Of a DNA stretch of 64,000 nucleotides, positions 33,881-44,403 are shown piece by piece. This DNA comes from Dama dama (Eukaryota; Chordata; Mammalia; Artiodactyla; Cervidae): the NCBI RefSeq assembly GCF_033118175.1, contig NC_083692.1, forward strand, positions 19,402,501 to 19,466,500, in the 5' to 3' direction. A program made the position numbers and the translations under genes. A model generated the notes under the pieces. That model was given only the letters and a program-made list of their open reading frames with translations, had not been told where the DNA came from and did no database searches. Every line of letters begins with the position of its first letter. Position 1 is the first letter of the stretch.

Positions 33881-34259
33881 CAGGTCTAAGAGTGAAGGTT
33901 GTCGGGCGCTGGAAGTTGGTGTAATAAATAGAAAAGTCCAGATGGCCAGAATTTTGCACATTCAGCAAAAACATGTCTTGTTGGTGTAGGAACAGACATG
34001 GTATGGATTGTGACTTGGTGGCCTGGACCTGCTTGGGTCCTCTAGCGACAATAGGCCCTCTTCTTTCCCAGAACTGGGACTGAGTGTAGACAGGACAGTG
34101 GCAGGAGGGAGGGGGGGCTTGGCTTACTTTTTCTTTGGTGTCCCCCTTTCTTTCTATCCCAGTCACCCACACTGAACATGGTACATCAAAGAAAGAAATA
34201 GCAAAGAAGTGGAAATAGACGTCTGGACATGGGTAACACTTTGCAAATATTATTGCATT
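33878..34259. other. Single-copy DNA
   Basis: Nothing recognised apart from being stop-free on the minus strand (see rejected items). Confidence 0.4.
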
Positions 34260-34425
34260 AGCCTGTATTATCCTTCTCTGCGCAGGTCCCTTACTCCTAG
34301 CACCAGCCCCCAGACTGTCGCTCCAGGCAGGGCAGGTGTTTTCTTTGTATTTTCTTGTACCCTTTGCGGGTGCCTGGCACCCTAGTAGGTCTACACAAGT
34401 GTTTGTTGAATGAATGAGTGAGCTC
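34260..34425 (+). repeat. L2 LINE tail
   Basis: 'gggtgcctggcaccctagta' followed by 'gtgtttgttgaatgaatgag' is the L2 terminus. Confidence 0.7.
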
Positions 34426-35710
34426 ACTGAGTCAGAATGAAGTTTACCTCTTGTGCCAGTTTCCAGGTGTGTTACCTCTCTCTCTGGTTTCCAATATTTT
34501 CCGAGACAAGGGATTCTTTTCCTTTTACCCAGATTGAGGACGAGATGATTTGTGACCCTCCTTCTGGACACACCCCCACTGCGGCCCACAGGTCTGAAGT
34601 CTTGGGCTTGGATCCCTCCTCTTCTCAGATCCCTGAAGGTTGCTGTGTTCCAGCATGGGGGCGGGGGGGGCGGTGAGAAGCAGGGCACTGCAGGGTGCAG
34701 GGAGGGAGCCTAAGGAATTAATTTGTTAATCTTTATTACAAAGGCCGCTTCTATTGTTTACAGGCCATTAGAAACCATTATCATCTTCCCAGGCTGGGCA
34801 GACAGCAGCTAGCTGCTTTGATGCATGTCTTGGAGCGATAAGGAAAATTTATCCCTTCAGAATTTCTTCTTGGTTTATTGTTTGATGCAACTAGTCAACT
34901 TTCTTTCCAGAAGTCCCCGGCTTAGGCAACTTTTTCGAATTGTTGCTGGGGGAGGCTCAGGTTAGGATCCTATAACTCTGGAACTGGAAGAGACCTGAGA
35001 TAAATGATTGGCCATAACCTACCACCTCCCTCTGTCACTGGCACCCCTATTTCCCCCCCCAGAGCAGAGCAGTTCCTGGACACACCACCTTTTCAAGGAA
35101 TTTGCGCCTATTGAGCTCTGAGCAGGGTGGACTTCTCTTCTGACCTTCAGCAAATCTTCCTGTCTCCAGGATCATGTCTCCTCTGCTGCGAAGGCTACTA
35201 GAGCTCTCCCCACACCCCACATTGCCGGCCCTTTACCCAGAACTCCCGGAGCACTGTGTACTTAGGTGGCGGGTTTATCTTCACTCTGCCCTCTTCTGTG
35301 ATAGGCATATCTAGCCTCCTCCTGGGTGGGCTGGGCAGAGCCCTTGAGGGCCCTCACCCATCTCCCAGACAATCTGTCTGCTCCAGGGGTTCTTCTTGAG
35401 AGTGTGACATTTCATCTGGACAGATATGGGCATCAGGGTGTAGGCCACATCCACCTTGTTGTGGCCAGGTTTTTGTCCTGTGATCCTGCGGCATGTTCTA
35501 TGTCCTGGACCTGAAAAAAAGTCCCTCATACTGAAGCCTGAATACTGAAAGTCACTTTTCAGCTGATTGGTTGAAAAGTTCCTGTGTGCTCTGTAAGAGA
35601 TGAGCCAGCTTGCCCGATCCTGGGCATTCACACGCTGTTTGGACAAATGAATGGATGGATACAGGAATAAGGGATGTCAGCCAGGACCAGGTTACTCCTT
35701 ATGGGGCTGT
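34426..35710. other. Single-copy block with candidate regulatory cluster
   Basis: No transposon recognised except a CORE-SINE-like trace near 34975-35110. The stretch 34715-34900 has clustered motifs and is listed separately. A G-run (34657-34673) precedes it. Open frames of about 110 codons on the minus strand at 35311-35646 are not recognised. Confidence 0.4.
34715..34900. promoter_or_regulatory. Possible enhancer-like motif cluster
   Basis: In sequence without recognisable repeats lie a forkhead-type site (tattgtttac, 34752-34761), a second forkhead-like site (tttattgttt, 34874-34883), a perfect 14-bp palindrome agcagctagctgct (34804-34817), and two opposed GATA cores (gataa at 34837-34841, ttatc at 34849-34853). 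This is inference from motif density only; short motifs occur often by chance. Confidence 0.25.
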
Positions 35711-36125
35711 GTATTCAACTCACTAAGTATTTGATGAGTGTCCGCCATGGAAGAGTTGGTTGTTGTTGTTGTTTAGTCACTCAGTCATGTCCTACTCTTT
35801 CTGACCCCATGGACTGCAGCACCCCAGGCTCCTCTGTCCTCCGCTATCTCCTGGGGTTTGCTCAAACTCATGTCCATTGAGTCGCTGATGCTATCTAACC
35901 ATCTCACCCTCTGCTGCCCCCTTCTCCTTTTGCCTTCAGTCTTTCTCAGCATCAGGGTATTTCCCAGTGAGTTGGCTCTTCACATCAGGTGGCCAAAGTA
36001 TTAGAGCTTCAGCTGTAGGAAGAGTTGGTGCTGGGGGTCAAAAGATGCGTAAGACCTGGTTCTTTGACATTCAAGTATTTATATCTAGAGGGAAGTGAGA
36101 TTCTTATAAGACGAGGCAGGTAAGA
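35711..36125 (-). repeat. L2 LINE tail, antisense, split by BovB
   Basis: 'cactaagtatttgatgagtg' before the insertion, and 'gtgctgggggtcaaaagatg' with 'tatttatatctagaggg' after it, follow antisense L2. Confidence 0.6.
35761..36017 (-). mobile_element. BovB LINE, 257-bp 3' end
   Basis: Antisense, 5'-truncated at 'attagagcttcagct', with a GTT-rich 3' tail (tgttgttgttgtttagtcac). A perfect 12-bp target duplication ggaagagttggt lies at 35749-35760 and 36018-36029. Confidence 0.95.
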
Positions 36126-38097
36126 ACACATGGGAATAGAGAGACCTCGACTTGTTGAAGGAGTGTAAAGGGTGGTGGGTTAATTGCAAATGAAGGGGTC
36201 AGGAGAGCTTCGGGGAGGAGATGGTTTGTAAGGATCACAGTGAGTAAAAGGAAAGGAAAGCAGATCCTGACTGGTAAACAGCAAGTGCCACTGTTTTGAT
36301 GCGTGACAGTGCCTTGAGCTTGCCACAGACCAGGCCTGGCAGCCCCACCGAAAGCCACTTCTGACTTCAGCCAGTGAGGCTCCAGATCCATCTCAGACAA
36401 CACCAAATAATCCCAGGAATTTTTTCCAGGCGTCTGACCCCCGGGTAAGGCTTGGGGCAGACATTCCTGTCCTCCAGACTTCACAGGGGCCCCAGGTTGC
36501 TGGAGTTTGCTCTTTGGAGGGCGCATAGGACACACTCAGGGATGCCCTAGAGTCAGTGAAGGGGGTGGATAAACTTCCAGCACTAGATTCCTCAGTTTCC
36601 ATTAAGTCTCTTTGCCCTTCCCCCAGCCAGTCTCATTGTTAGGCCAAGCATCACGCTCTTCTGAAGTTTGCTCATGCTCTTTCCCCCTCTAGGAGAGTCT
36701 TCCTCTTATTTCTGTTTGTCCCATTTCATCCACCCTTCCGCAGAAGCCCAACCTCCTTCTGGAAGGATATGCATCTTTTTTTTCTGAGCTCCCAAAGCAG
36801 ATCCCCTGCTGAGGTTGGTGATGGGTCTCCTCCCTGTCTATCAGAGGCATGGCACAGGATGACTGCCCTAGAGATGAAGGAAAGAATGGAACTTCCTACT
36901 GTTCCACTTTTATTCCAAATAAGTATTTAAGGTCAACATGTTTTAACACATTAAAAAAACCCCTTCCCAAACCTCCTGATTTTTCATGTTCTCAGGGTAA
37001 CTGCTTAGTTACCTTCCAGAGAGTGGGAGAAAGCCAATAAAGAGAATTCTTAATCTCCAGGAGCAGGACGGAGTGCAGAAATGTCTTGGAAATGGAAGAT
37101 TCCCTTGGCTCCTTGCTGCAGCCCATTTATAACTGTGGGAGAGGGCTCCCTCTCAGTGTCGCTTATCTCTGCCTCACATTCACAGACTCACCCGTCTGGA
37201 GTCTCCCTGGATTTTGGCCAAGCCAGTTGGGAATGCATAATAGCTGAGATATGGGATGGGGCGAGCTTGCCACGACCTTGCATGCTGCTGTGAAGGTCTC
37301 CCGTCTCCCCTTCTCTCTTCCCTTCCAACCTCTTCTCTGGCATTGGGAGCTCAGCTTCATGGTCCCACCTCTCTAATCTTTGAATGAAGGCAGATTCAGA
37401 TTCCACATTTGTAGGTGGCTGTACTAGTGATTATGGACACCCCTTGGAGATTGGGAGGGACGTTTGGGTAAGCAGATTTAGACCAAATGGCATTTAGCTA
37501 GCTGCCATTTTGAAATCTCAGCTAAAGGGTCTTTTGAACTTCTGAGCTCTGTCTATAAAATCTCCCCTAGCTCACTTGCTTTTTATGACCAGGAGTTTGA
37601 TTTTGCTTTAGTGGCTTTCTGTTTTGCTTTTTTGCCCTGGTCAGAAATAAGGATGACAAAAGGAAAGGCCCCTGGAAAGAAGATTCTAGCCTTCTAGTCT
37701 AGAAGATGGGAGCTAGGGCTGCTGGGAAATTTGATGAGGTCTTGTTGGGGGTGGGGCAGGGGGTGGTCTGGAGCCTGGACTGGAAGCATTGGGGGGACAG
37801 ATGGCGTGGGACCATGCTGTTAGTGCTCTTGCCCCAGGAGCAGCTCTGTTCAGGTGGTCCACCGGGTACAATGGCTGACAGAACTACAGTACAGTTGTGG
37901 AAGCTACAACATCCTTGTTGAAGATGGTCTTGGGCACTGTTAGAATGGATAGTTCCATGCCACAGACAAAAGCTGAGTCACTAGCTGGAGTTACCAGGGG
38001 TGTTCTAGCGTATTCTTCTCTTCCAGTGTCTTTAATGGAACATCATGGGATTCTGGACAATGGCTCAGTGCTCTTTAGGTGAGTGGGATGGTTCTGA
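36126..38097. other. Single-copy block, about 2 kb
   Basis: No repeat recognised. G-rich at 37744-37767. Open frames at 37706-38082 (71 and 61 codons in different frames) are not recognised and show no joint structure. Confidence 0.4.
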
Positions 38098-38104
38098 CAC
38101 ATGC

Positions 38105-38631
38105 ACAAGATACTCAGCCATTAAAAAGAATTCATTTGAACCAGTCCTAATGAGATGGATGAAGCTGGAGCTCCTTATACAGAGTGAAGTAAGCCAGAAA
38201 GATAAAGAACATTACAGCATACTAACACATATATATGGAATTTAGAAAGATGGTAACGATAACCCTATATGCAAAACAGAAAAAGAGACACAGAAATACA
38301 GAACAGACTTTTGAACTCTGTGGGAGAATGTGAGGGTGGGATATTTCAAAAGAACAGCATGTATACTATCTATGGTGAAACAGATCGCCAGCCCAGGTGG
38401 GATGCATGAGACAAGTGCTCCGGCCTGGTGCACTGGGAGGACCGAGAGGAATCGGGTGGAAAGGGAGGTGGGAGCGGGGATCGGGATGGGGAATACGTGT
38501 AGATCCATGGCTGATTCATGTCAATGTATGACAAAACCCACTGAAATGATGTGAAGTGATTAGCCTCCAACTAATAAAAATAAAATAAAATAAATAAATA
38601 AGCATTAGGGATGCAATGTGAAAAAAAAAAA
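38105..38631 (+). mobile_element. 5'-truncated ruminant L1 with double A-tail
   Basis: Starts 'acaagatactcagccattaa', ORF2 end plus 3' UTR, through 'gatcgggatggggaatacgt' to 'agcctccaactaataaaaat'. The A-rich tail (38573-38601) is followed by a 19-base unrelated piece, gcattagggatgcaatgtg, and a second A-run (38621-38631). A 7-bp repeat cacatgc flanks the whole (38098-38104, 38634-38640). Confidence 0.9.
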
Positions 38632-38914
38632 GCCACATGCCTTTTTTTGTTGTTTTACCTTTAAAAATTAAGTTTTTATGTGTGTGTTTTTGTGGGTATG
38701 CATGTGTGTGCGTGTGTGTGTGAGGGAGTGGGGCAGGGAGGGAGAGAGAATGTGAAGCATTTACCCATTGCTACATGCATGGGAGTGGGGTGAGGTGATG
38801 GGTGGATTGGTTATGGGATGAGGTGCTGGTATGTTTGTTTCTAGAATGGTAGGTTTGATTGTTGTGAACCTTATTTTTTGTTTGTTTGTTTGATTTCATG
38901 TTAATATTCCTCCC
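38632..38914. other. TG-rich simple sequence and single-copy DNA
   Basis: An imperfect TG run lies at 38680-38722. Nothing else recognised. Confidence 0.5.
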
Positions 38915-39590
38915 TATATTAGTCTGTTGTAATAAAGTACCACAAACTGACCGGCTTAGTCAGAAATATACTGCTTCACAGTTCTGGAGGCCAGAAAGCC
39001 AAGACCAAGGTATTGGTGGGCTAGGATCCTTCTGAGAGTTTTGAGGGAGAGCTCTTTGGGCCTCTTTTAGCTTCTGGAGGTTTGCTGGCAGTCTTTGGTG
39101 TTACTTGGCTTCTAGAAGCATCACCCCATCTCTGCCTTCATCCTCATATGGCGTTTTCCCTGTGTGCATGTCTCTGTGTGCAAATTTCTTTTTTCTATAA
39201 GGATATCAGTCATACTGGATTATTTGTTGTTGTGTAGTTGCTAAGTTGTGCCCAACTATTTTTTCGACACCATGGATGGTAGCTTGCCAAGCTCCTTCAT
39301 CCATGGGATTTCCCAGGCAAGGATATTGGAGTGGGTAGCCATTCCCTTCTCCAGGGAGCTTCCCAACCCAGGGATTGAACCCTTGTCTCCTACTTTGGCA
39401 GGCAGATTCTTTACCACTGAGCCACCTGGGAAGCCCATACCGGATTAGGGCCCACCCTAACTACCTCATTTTAACTAGTTAGGTCTGCAATGACCCTGTT
39501 TCCAAGTAAGATGAGATTCTGAGATACTGGGGGTCAGGACTTTAACATATGCCTTTTGAGAAGACATAAGTCAACTCATAATACTTTCTT
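38915..39590 (-). repeat. MLT1-type MaLR LTR, antisense
   Basis: 'attagtctgttgtaataaag', 'cacagttctggaggccagaa', 'atctctgccttcatcctcat' and, after a SINE, 'attagggcccaccctaacta' and 'gagatactgggggtcaggac' follow the antisense MLT1 order. Solo LTR; no internal sequence seen. Confidence 0.75.
39223..39435 (-). mobile_element. Bov-tA SINE in MLT1
   Basis: Antisense full-length copy. Target repeats catactggatta (39211-39222) and cataccggatta (39436-39447) differ at one base. Confidence 0.94.
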
Positions 39591-39740
39591 CTCCTAAAAA
39601 ATGGTGTTTTTTTTTTTTTTTTTTAAAGAGAGCTTTACTTTTTGAAAAAGAAAGACCTCTAAAGTGGTAAAAAATTAAAACTCTACAGAGTAAACAGGAG
39701 AGGATGATAAGTCTCCTCCCATCCTCAGACCTTAGTTCTT

Positions 39741-40072
39741 CAGTTTACCTTTTTTTTTAGCTGCACTTCTCAGCTTGCAGGATCTTAGTTCCCAGAGCAG
39801 GGATTGAACCCTGGCCATGGCAATGAAGGGCTTCCCAGGTGGCTCAGTGGTAAAGAATCTGCCTGTTAATGCAGGAGAAGCAGGTTAGATCCCTGGGTTG
39901 GGAAGATCCCCTGGAGGAGGAAATGGTAACCCACTACAGTATTCTTGCCTGGGAAATTCCATGGACAGAGGAGCCTCATGGATAAGAGTTGCACCTGACT
40001 TAGCGAATGAGTACACATGCATGGCAGGGAAAGCTTGGAGTCCTAACCACTGAGCCGCCAGGGGATTCCCCC
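39741..40072 (-). mobile_element. CHR-type SINE split by Bov-tA
   Basis: Antisense CHR with T-tract, 'gcagggattgaaccctggc', and after the interruption 'tcctaaccactgagccgcca'. Outer target repeat tagttctt at 39733-39740 and 40073-40080. Confidence 0.88.
39823..40019 (+). mobile_element. Bov-tA SINE inside CHR
   Basis: Sense copy starting 'gggcttcccaggtggctcag'. Inner target repeat catggca at 39816-39822 and 40020-40026 is CHR sequence, which shows the order of insertion. Confidence 0.92.
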
Positions 40073-40099
40073 TAGTTCTTTAACACAGAGCCGACCACT

Positions 40100-42530
40100 G
40101 GCACTCATTTTGTTTCCTCCCTATTCTTTCTGGAGTTGTCCTATGAGTATAAATGTGTATCTATCCTTTTTTCCCCCTTAAAATAGCTGCATTCTAAATG
40201 CCCTGTTCTACACCCTGCTTTTTCAATTTAACAACATATTTCAGAGATCCATATCAATAGGTATATGTCTGTCCTATCTTTAACAGATGTACTGTATTTC
40301 ATTGTGCAGATACACCATGATTTATTTAACTTCACCTCTCTTGATGGGTATTTAGGTGATTTCTAATCTTTGCTCTAATGAGAAAAATTATATACACATT
40401 TCTTTACCCACTAGTGTAAGTCACCGATATAGCTCCTTCTTAAAAAGTTCATATATAGTACATAAAAGTACATTTAAAAAATATTTGTTAAGTTCCTACT
40501 CTGGACAAGCATTTGATATTTTATCATACTGATATTCATATTTACTCAGCGTAGTGGCTTGTCCTAAGTCAGGAATGAAAATTCTTGCATATTGATCTCT
40601 ACTTTTGATTATTTTTCGCATACGTTCCTAGGAGTAAGTCAAATAATCAAGAAATTGTTGTCTCTGGATCCTTATTGCCAAACTGTATTTCAGAGATGTA
40701 CCAATTTATGTTTTTGCCAGAAGAGTGCTTATCTTGCCCTACAACACTAGCCTTATCATTAGAACAAATGAAAAGCATTGCTAATTTGGTATGTGAAATA
40801 TGGCATTTCATTTTTTTTAGTTTTTTACTTATTTATTAGCTATTCTTATTTCCTCTTTAGTGGCTTGTCTGTGTCCTTTAGCCTTTTATCTGTTAAGGTG
40901 TCAATGCTTTTTATATCAACTTGTGTGGGCACTTACTGATATTGCTTTGTCATATCTGACACATATGTGGCAAATATTTTTAGTACTTTGTGGTTTGACT
41001 TTATATTATTTTAAACCAACTTTATTATGACATTATTTACACACAATAAAATGTACTCATTGAAGTATATCATTCACTGAATTTTGACAAGTGTATATTC
41101 CCATGTAACCACAACCAGGACAGACTTTCTATCACTCCCCACAAATTCCCCTGGGCCTCTTTGCAGTCCACCCCATCTCTTGCCCCAGGTAACCATTGAT
41201 CTGCTTTCTGACACTACAGATTAGTTTTGTTGGTTCTAAAATTTCATGTAAATAGAATCATACTGTATGTTTTAGAATCTAGCTTATTTTACTCAGCCTT
41301 TTTTTTTCTTTTTTAAAGATTTACCCATGTTATTGTGTATGGTGTTCCTTTTTATTCCACTCTATGAATATACAAGAATTTTTTATCCATTCACCAGCTG
41401 ATGGACATTTGGGTTGTTTTCAGTTTTTGGCTACTATGAATGAAGCTGCTGTGAGTGACTGTGTACAAGTCTTTTTGTAGACATATTTTTTCCTCCCATT
41501 TTGGGTAAATTTGTAGACATGAAACTGCTCAGTCATATAGCAAGCACATGTTTTTGTATAAGCGACTGCCTCACTCTTCTGAAGTGGCTGAGCCATTTTA
41601 TATTCCCAAAATGAATGAGCATTTTAGTTGCTATGCACCTTCACCAGCACTTAATATTATCAATTTTTAAAATTTTAATTATTTTAGTGGATGTGATGTC
41701 TTATAGTTTCAGTTTGCATTTTATGCTTAATATCATATTTTCATGTGCTTGTTGACTGCCTGTGTTCTTTTGTGAATAGTCTATTCAAATCTTTGCCCAT
41801 TAAAAAAAAATTGGTTTGTCTTCTCAGTACTGAAATGCTAGGGTTCTTTATGTATTCTAGATATAGGTCCTTCATCACATATATGTATGATGAATAATTT
41901 CTCTCAGATTGTGTTTTGCCTATTCATCTTCTTAACAGAGTCTTTTATCCCATTGTGGTAAAGCATACGTAACATAAAAGATGCCATTTTAATCATGTTA
42001 AGTATACAATTCAGTGGCATCAATTCACTAACGCAGTTGGGCAACTGCTATTCCTGTCTTTAAGAATAAAAACTTTTAAGTTTGACAAAGTTCAACTTAT
42101 TCTTTCCCTTTTGTGTTTCTTGCTTTTGTGTCCTGAGAAAACTTGCCTACACTAAGATTTCCCTTTATGTTTTCTTTTGGAAATTTTATAATTTTAATGC
42201 TTAATTTAATTCTGTGATCAATTTGGAGTTACTTTCCGTATTTACATGAGGTTAAGTTTGATTTTACTTACTTATTTTTTGATACTGATATCCACTTAAA
42301 ATAAGTGGAACTTAGTAGATGTTACTATTTTTCTTTTGTGAGCCACTGATTTATTTCACTGCTGTTTATCTCAGAAATTCCACACTCCCATTCAGCTATC
42401 AGATAGATAATCACCTATATAATTCTTTCTTAAATTTTTTTTCTTTTTATTTTTTAACCTCAATTCTTTGATTCACTTGGAATGTGTTGAGGTTTATGTG
42501 AAGAGTTGAAGGACTCATTTGATTCTGCCT
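40100..42530 (-). repeat. Old L1 sequence, antisense, at least two copies
   Basis: 40100-41010 follows one antisense L1 (ending 'atctgacacatatgtggcaa'). At about 41015 a second copy begins at its 3' end ('accaactttattatgacatt') and runs through 'ccattcaccagctgatggac' to 'gattcacttggaatgtgttg'. A third piece (cattgtggtaaagcatacgt, 41950-42055) interrupts it. All reading frames are lost. Confidence 0.75.
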
Positions 42531-42574
42531 CAACAGCTGAGTGAATAGTGGGAAGGGGAATTTCTAGAGGAGGT

Positions 42575-42790
42575 TATCTTCCCTGCTGGCTCAGCAGGTA
42601 AAGAATCCTCCTGCCAATGCAGGAGACACAGGAAGCGCGAGTTCGATCCCTGGGTCAGGACGATCTCCTGGAGAAAGAAATGGCCACCCACTCCAGTACT
42701 CTTGCTTGAAAAATCCCATGGACAGAGGAGCCTGCTGGGCTACAGTCCATGGAGTGGTGAAGAGTCAAACACGACTGAGCAACTCGGCAC
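42575..42790 (+). mobile_element. Bov-tA SINE, older variant
   Basis: Sense copy from 'atcttccctgctggctcagc' to 'cacgactgagcaactcggca', with an extra acacaggaagcgcg segment in the tRNA-like part. Diverged; edges approximate. Confidence 0.9.
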
Positions 42791-43244
42791 ACACAGATAC
42801 ACACAGTGGGGATGGAAGGTAAGCAGAGGGTGGAGCTTTTGTGAAATGGGGGCCACTCGGCCTCACCTGGCGAGTAGTTGTGGGAGACAAGTCAGAGAGG
42901 CTGGGATTGGGGAGAGACAAGAGAGAATGAGAACAGGAAGTGAGACCTGGCAATTTCTAGCTTTAAAGAGGATGGGATGGCAGTGGGGGTGGGGAATTGC
43001 CAGTTCGTGATTCCTGAAAGGGTGACACTGGAAGGTAGGATTAAACATTGACCTTGAGTTTCAAGTTGAGTGGTTGGTTAGAACGTCTCTTCTTTAACCA
43101 GAAATAAAGAAGGCAGGAGAAGAAGCTGGCTTTCCGAGGGAGTAAAAGAAACAAAGAAAATGATATTCCTTGAGAATATAATCGGAACAATTCCTTACCT
43201 TTTTTACATTTTGAGTATCCAAAATACTTTTATGTACTTTCTTT
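42791..43244. other. Single-copy DNA
   Basis: Purine-rich 42800-43010, otherwise nothing recognised. Confidence 0.4.
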
Positions 43245-43645
43245 TACCTTTTGAAACTATTTTGTTTATGCATTGTGTGATAGGCAGGGCAGACATTACC
43301 CCATTATCTGTCCTGCTGCTGCTGCTGCTGCTAAGTCACTTCAGTCATGTCCAACCCTATGCCACCCCATAGATGGCAGCCCACCAGGCTCCCCTGTCCC
43401 TGGGATTCTCCAGGCAAAAACACTGGAGTGGGTTGCCATTTGCTTCTCCAGTGCATGAGAGTGAAAAGTGAAAGTGAAGCCGCTCAGTCATGTCCAACTC
43501 TGAGCCACCCCATGGACTGCAGCCTACCAGGTTCCTCCGTCCATGGGGTTTTCCAGGCAAGAGTACTGGAGTGGGTTGCCATTGTCTTCTCGTCCTACAG
43601 GTCAGGAAAGGTGAGGCTAAGTGAGGTTAGCAGGCTTGCCCCACT
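43245..43645 (-). repeat. MIR SINE split by Bov-A2
   Basis: 'cattaccccattatctgtcc' before and 'caggtcaggaaaggtgaggc' after the SINE together give the antisense MIR 'ccccattttacagatgagga' region. Confidence 0.6.
43315..43591 (-). mobile_element. Bov-A2 dimeric SINE with (GCT)n head
   Basis: Two antisense units in tandem joined by 'gagagtgaaaagtgaaagtg', each with its own 'ctggagtgggttgcca' core, preceded by six GCT units at 43315-43332. Flanks share only gtcct. Confidence 0.92.
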
Positions 43646-43682
43646 TCTGTTCTCTGATCTATAGGTACTTATGCTATGGGAG

Positions 43683-43885
43683 AGCTTCCCAGGGTAAAGA
43701 ACCCTCCCATCAATGCAAGAGACGTGAGAGATGCAGGTTTGATCCCTGGGTTGGGAAGATCCCCTGGAGGAGGACATGGACACCTACTCCAGTATTCTTG
43801 CCTGGAGAATCCCATGGACAGAGGAGCCTGGAAGCTACAGTCCGTAGGGTTGACTGAAATGACTTAGCACGCACACATGCACGTG
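43683..43885 (+). mobile_element. Bov-tA SINE
   Basis: Sense copy with a small deletion in the tRNA-like part ('agcttcccagggtaaagaac') and an added gacgtgagagatgc segment. Ends near 'gacttagcacgcacaca'. Confidence 0.9.
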
Positions 43886-43904
43886 GTGTGGGGAGCAGGA
43901 AGCC

Positions 43905-44090
43905 TATAGTAAATTCTGATTTGGTTTTCACCCACTTGCTGTGTGAGTGTGGCCAGCCTCCTTCCATCCCCAGCACCTCAGCTTTCTGATTTATGAAGTG
44001 AGATTGATAATATCTGCACCTTTAGCGTCACACAATGGGAAGTTCAAGGAAAATAATCTACGTGAACAAGTGCTGACAAATAAAAAGCAG
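43905..44090 (+). repeat. MIR SINE
   Basis: 'cacttgctgtgtgagtgtgg', 'acctcagctttctgatttat' and 'gacaatgggaagttc'-like tail in MIR order, moderately decayed. Confidence 0.65.
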
Positions 44091-44403
44091 GATGCAAATA
44101 TCAGTCTTATTAAGGTTATAATTTCATCAAACTGGGGCTGGGAATCAGCTGGTCCCAGGGTGGGGAGAGCCAAAGACCCAGGGTCATGCTGATGCCACAG
44201 GTTGAGTTGCTTCTAGGTGTCCGGAGGCAGGGGTCATCTCTGATGGAGTGGGCAAGGGGCTCAGGGCTCTGAGACGTCGTGGTCGAGGTACCCATTCAGC
44301 TCCCAAGGCTGGAGGCCTTAAAGGTCAGTGTGGGGACATTTGAGGGCTCACATGTACTGGGAAAATCTCTGGATTTGGATTCTGAGGCCTTGGGCTTGAA
44401 CAC
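44091..44403. other. Single-copy DNA
   Basis: No recognised repeat or gene. Confidence 0.4.

Noticed and set aside
33789..34688. A 300-codon stop-free frame on the minus strand
   Set aside because: The first codon is GTG, and the only ATG lies far downstream, leaving a short product. The frame crosses a G-run, an L2 tail and the (AC)n run, giving proline and Cys-Val repeats. No sign of a gene.
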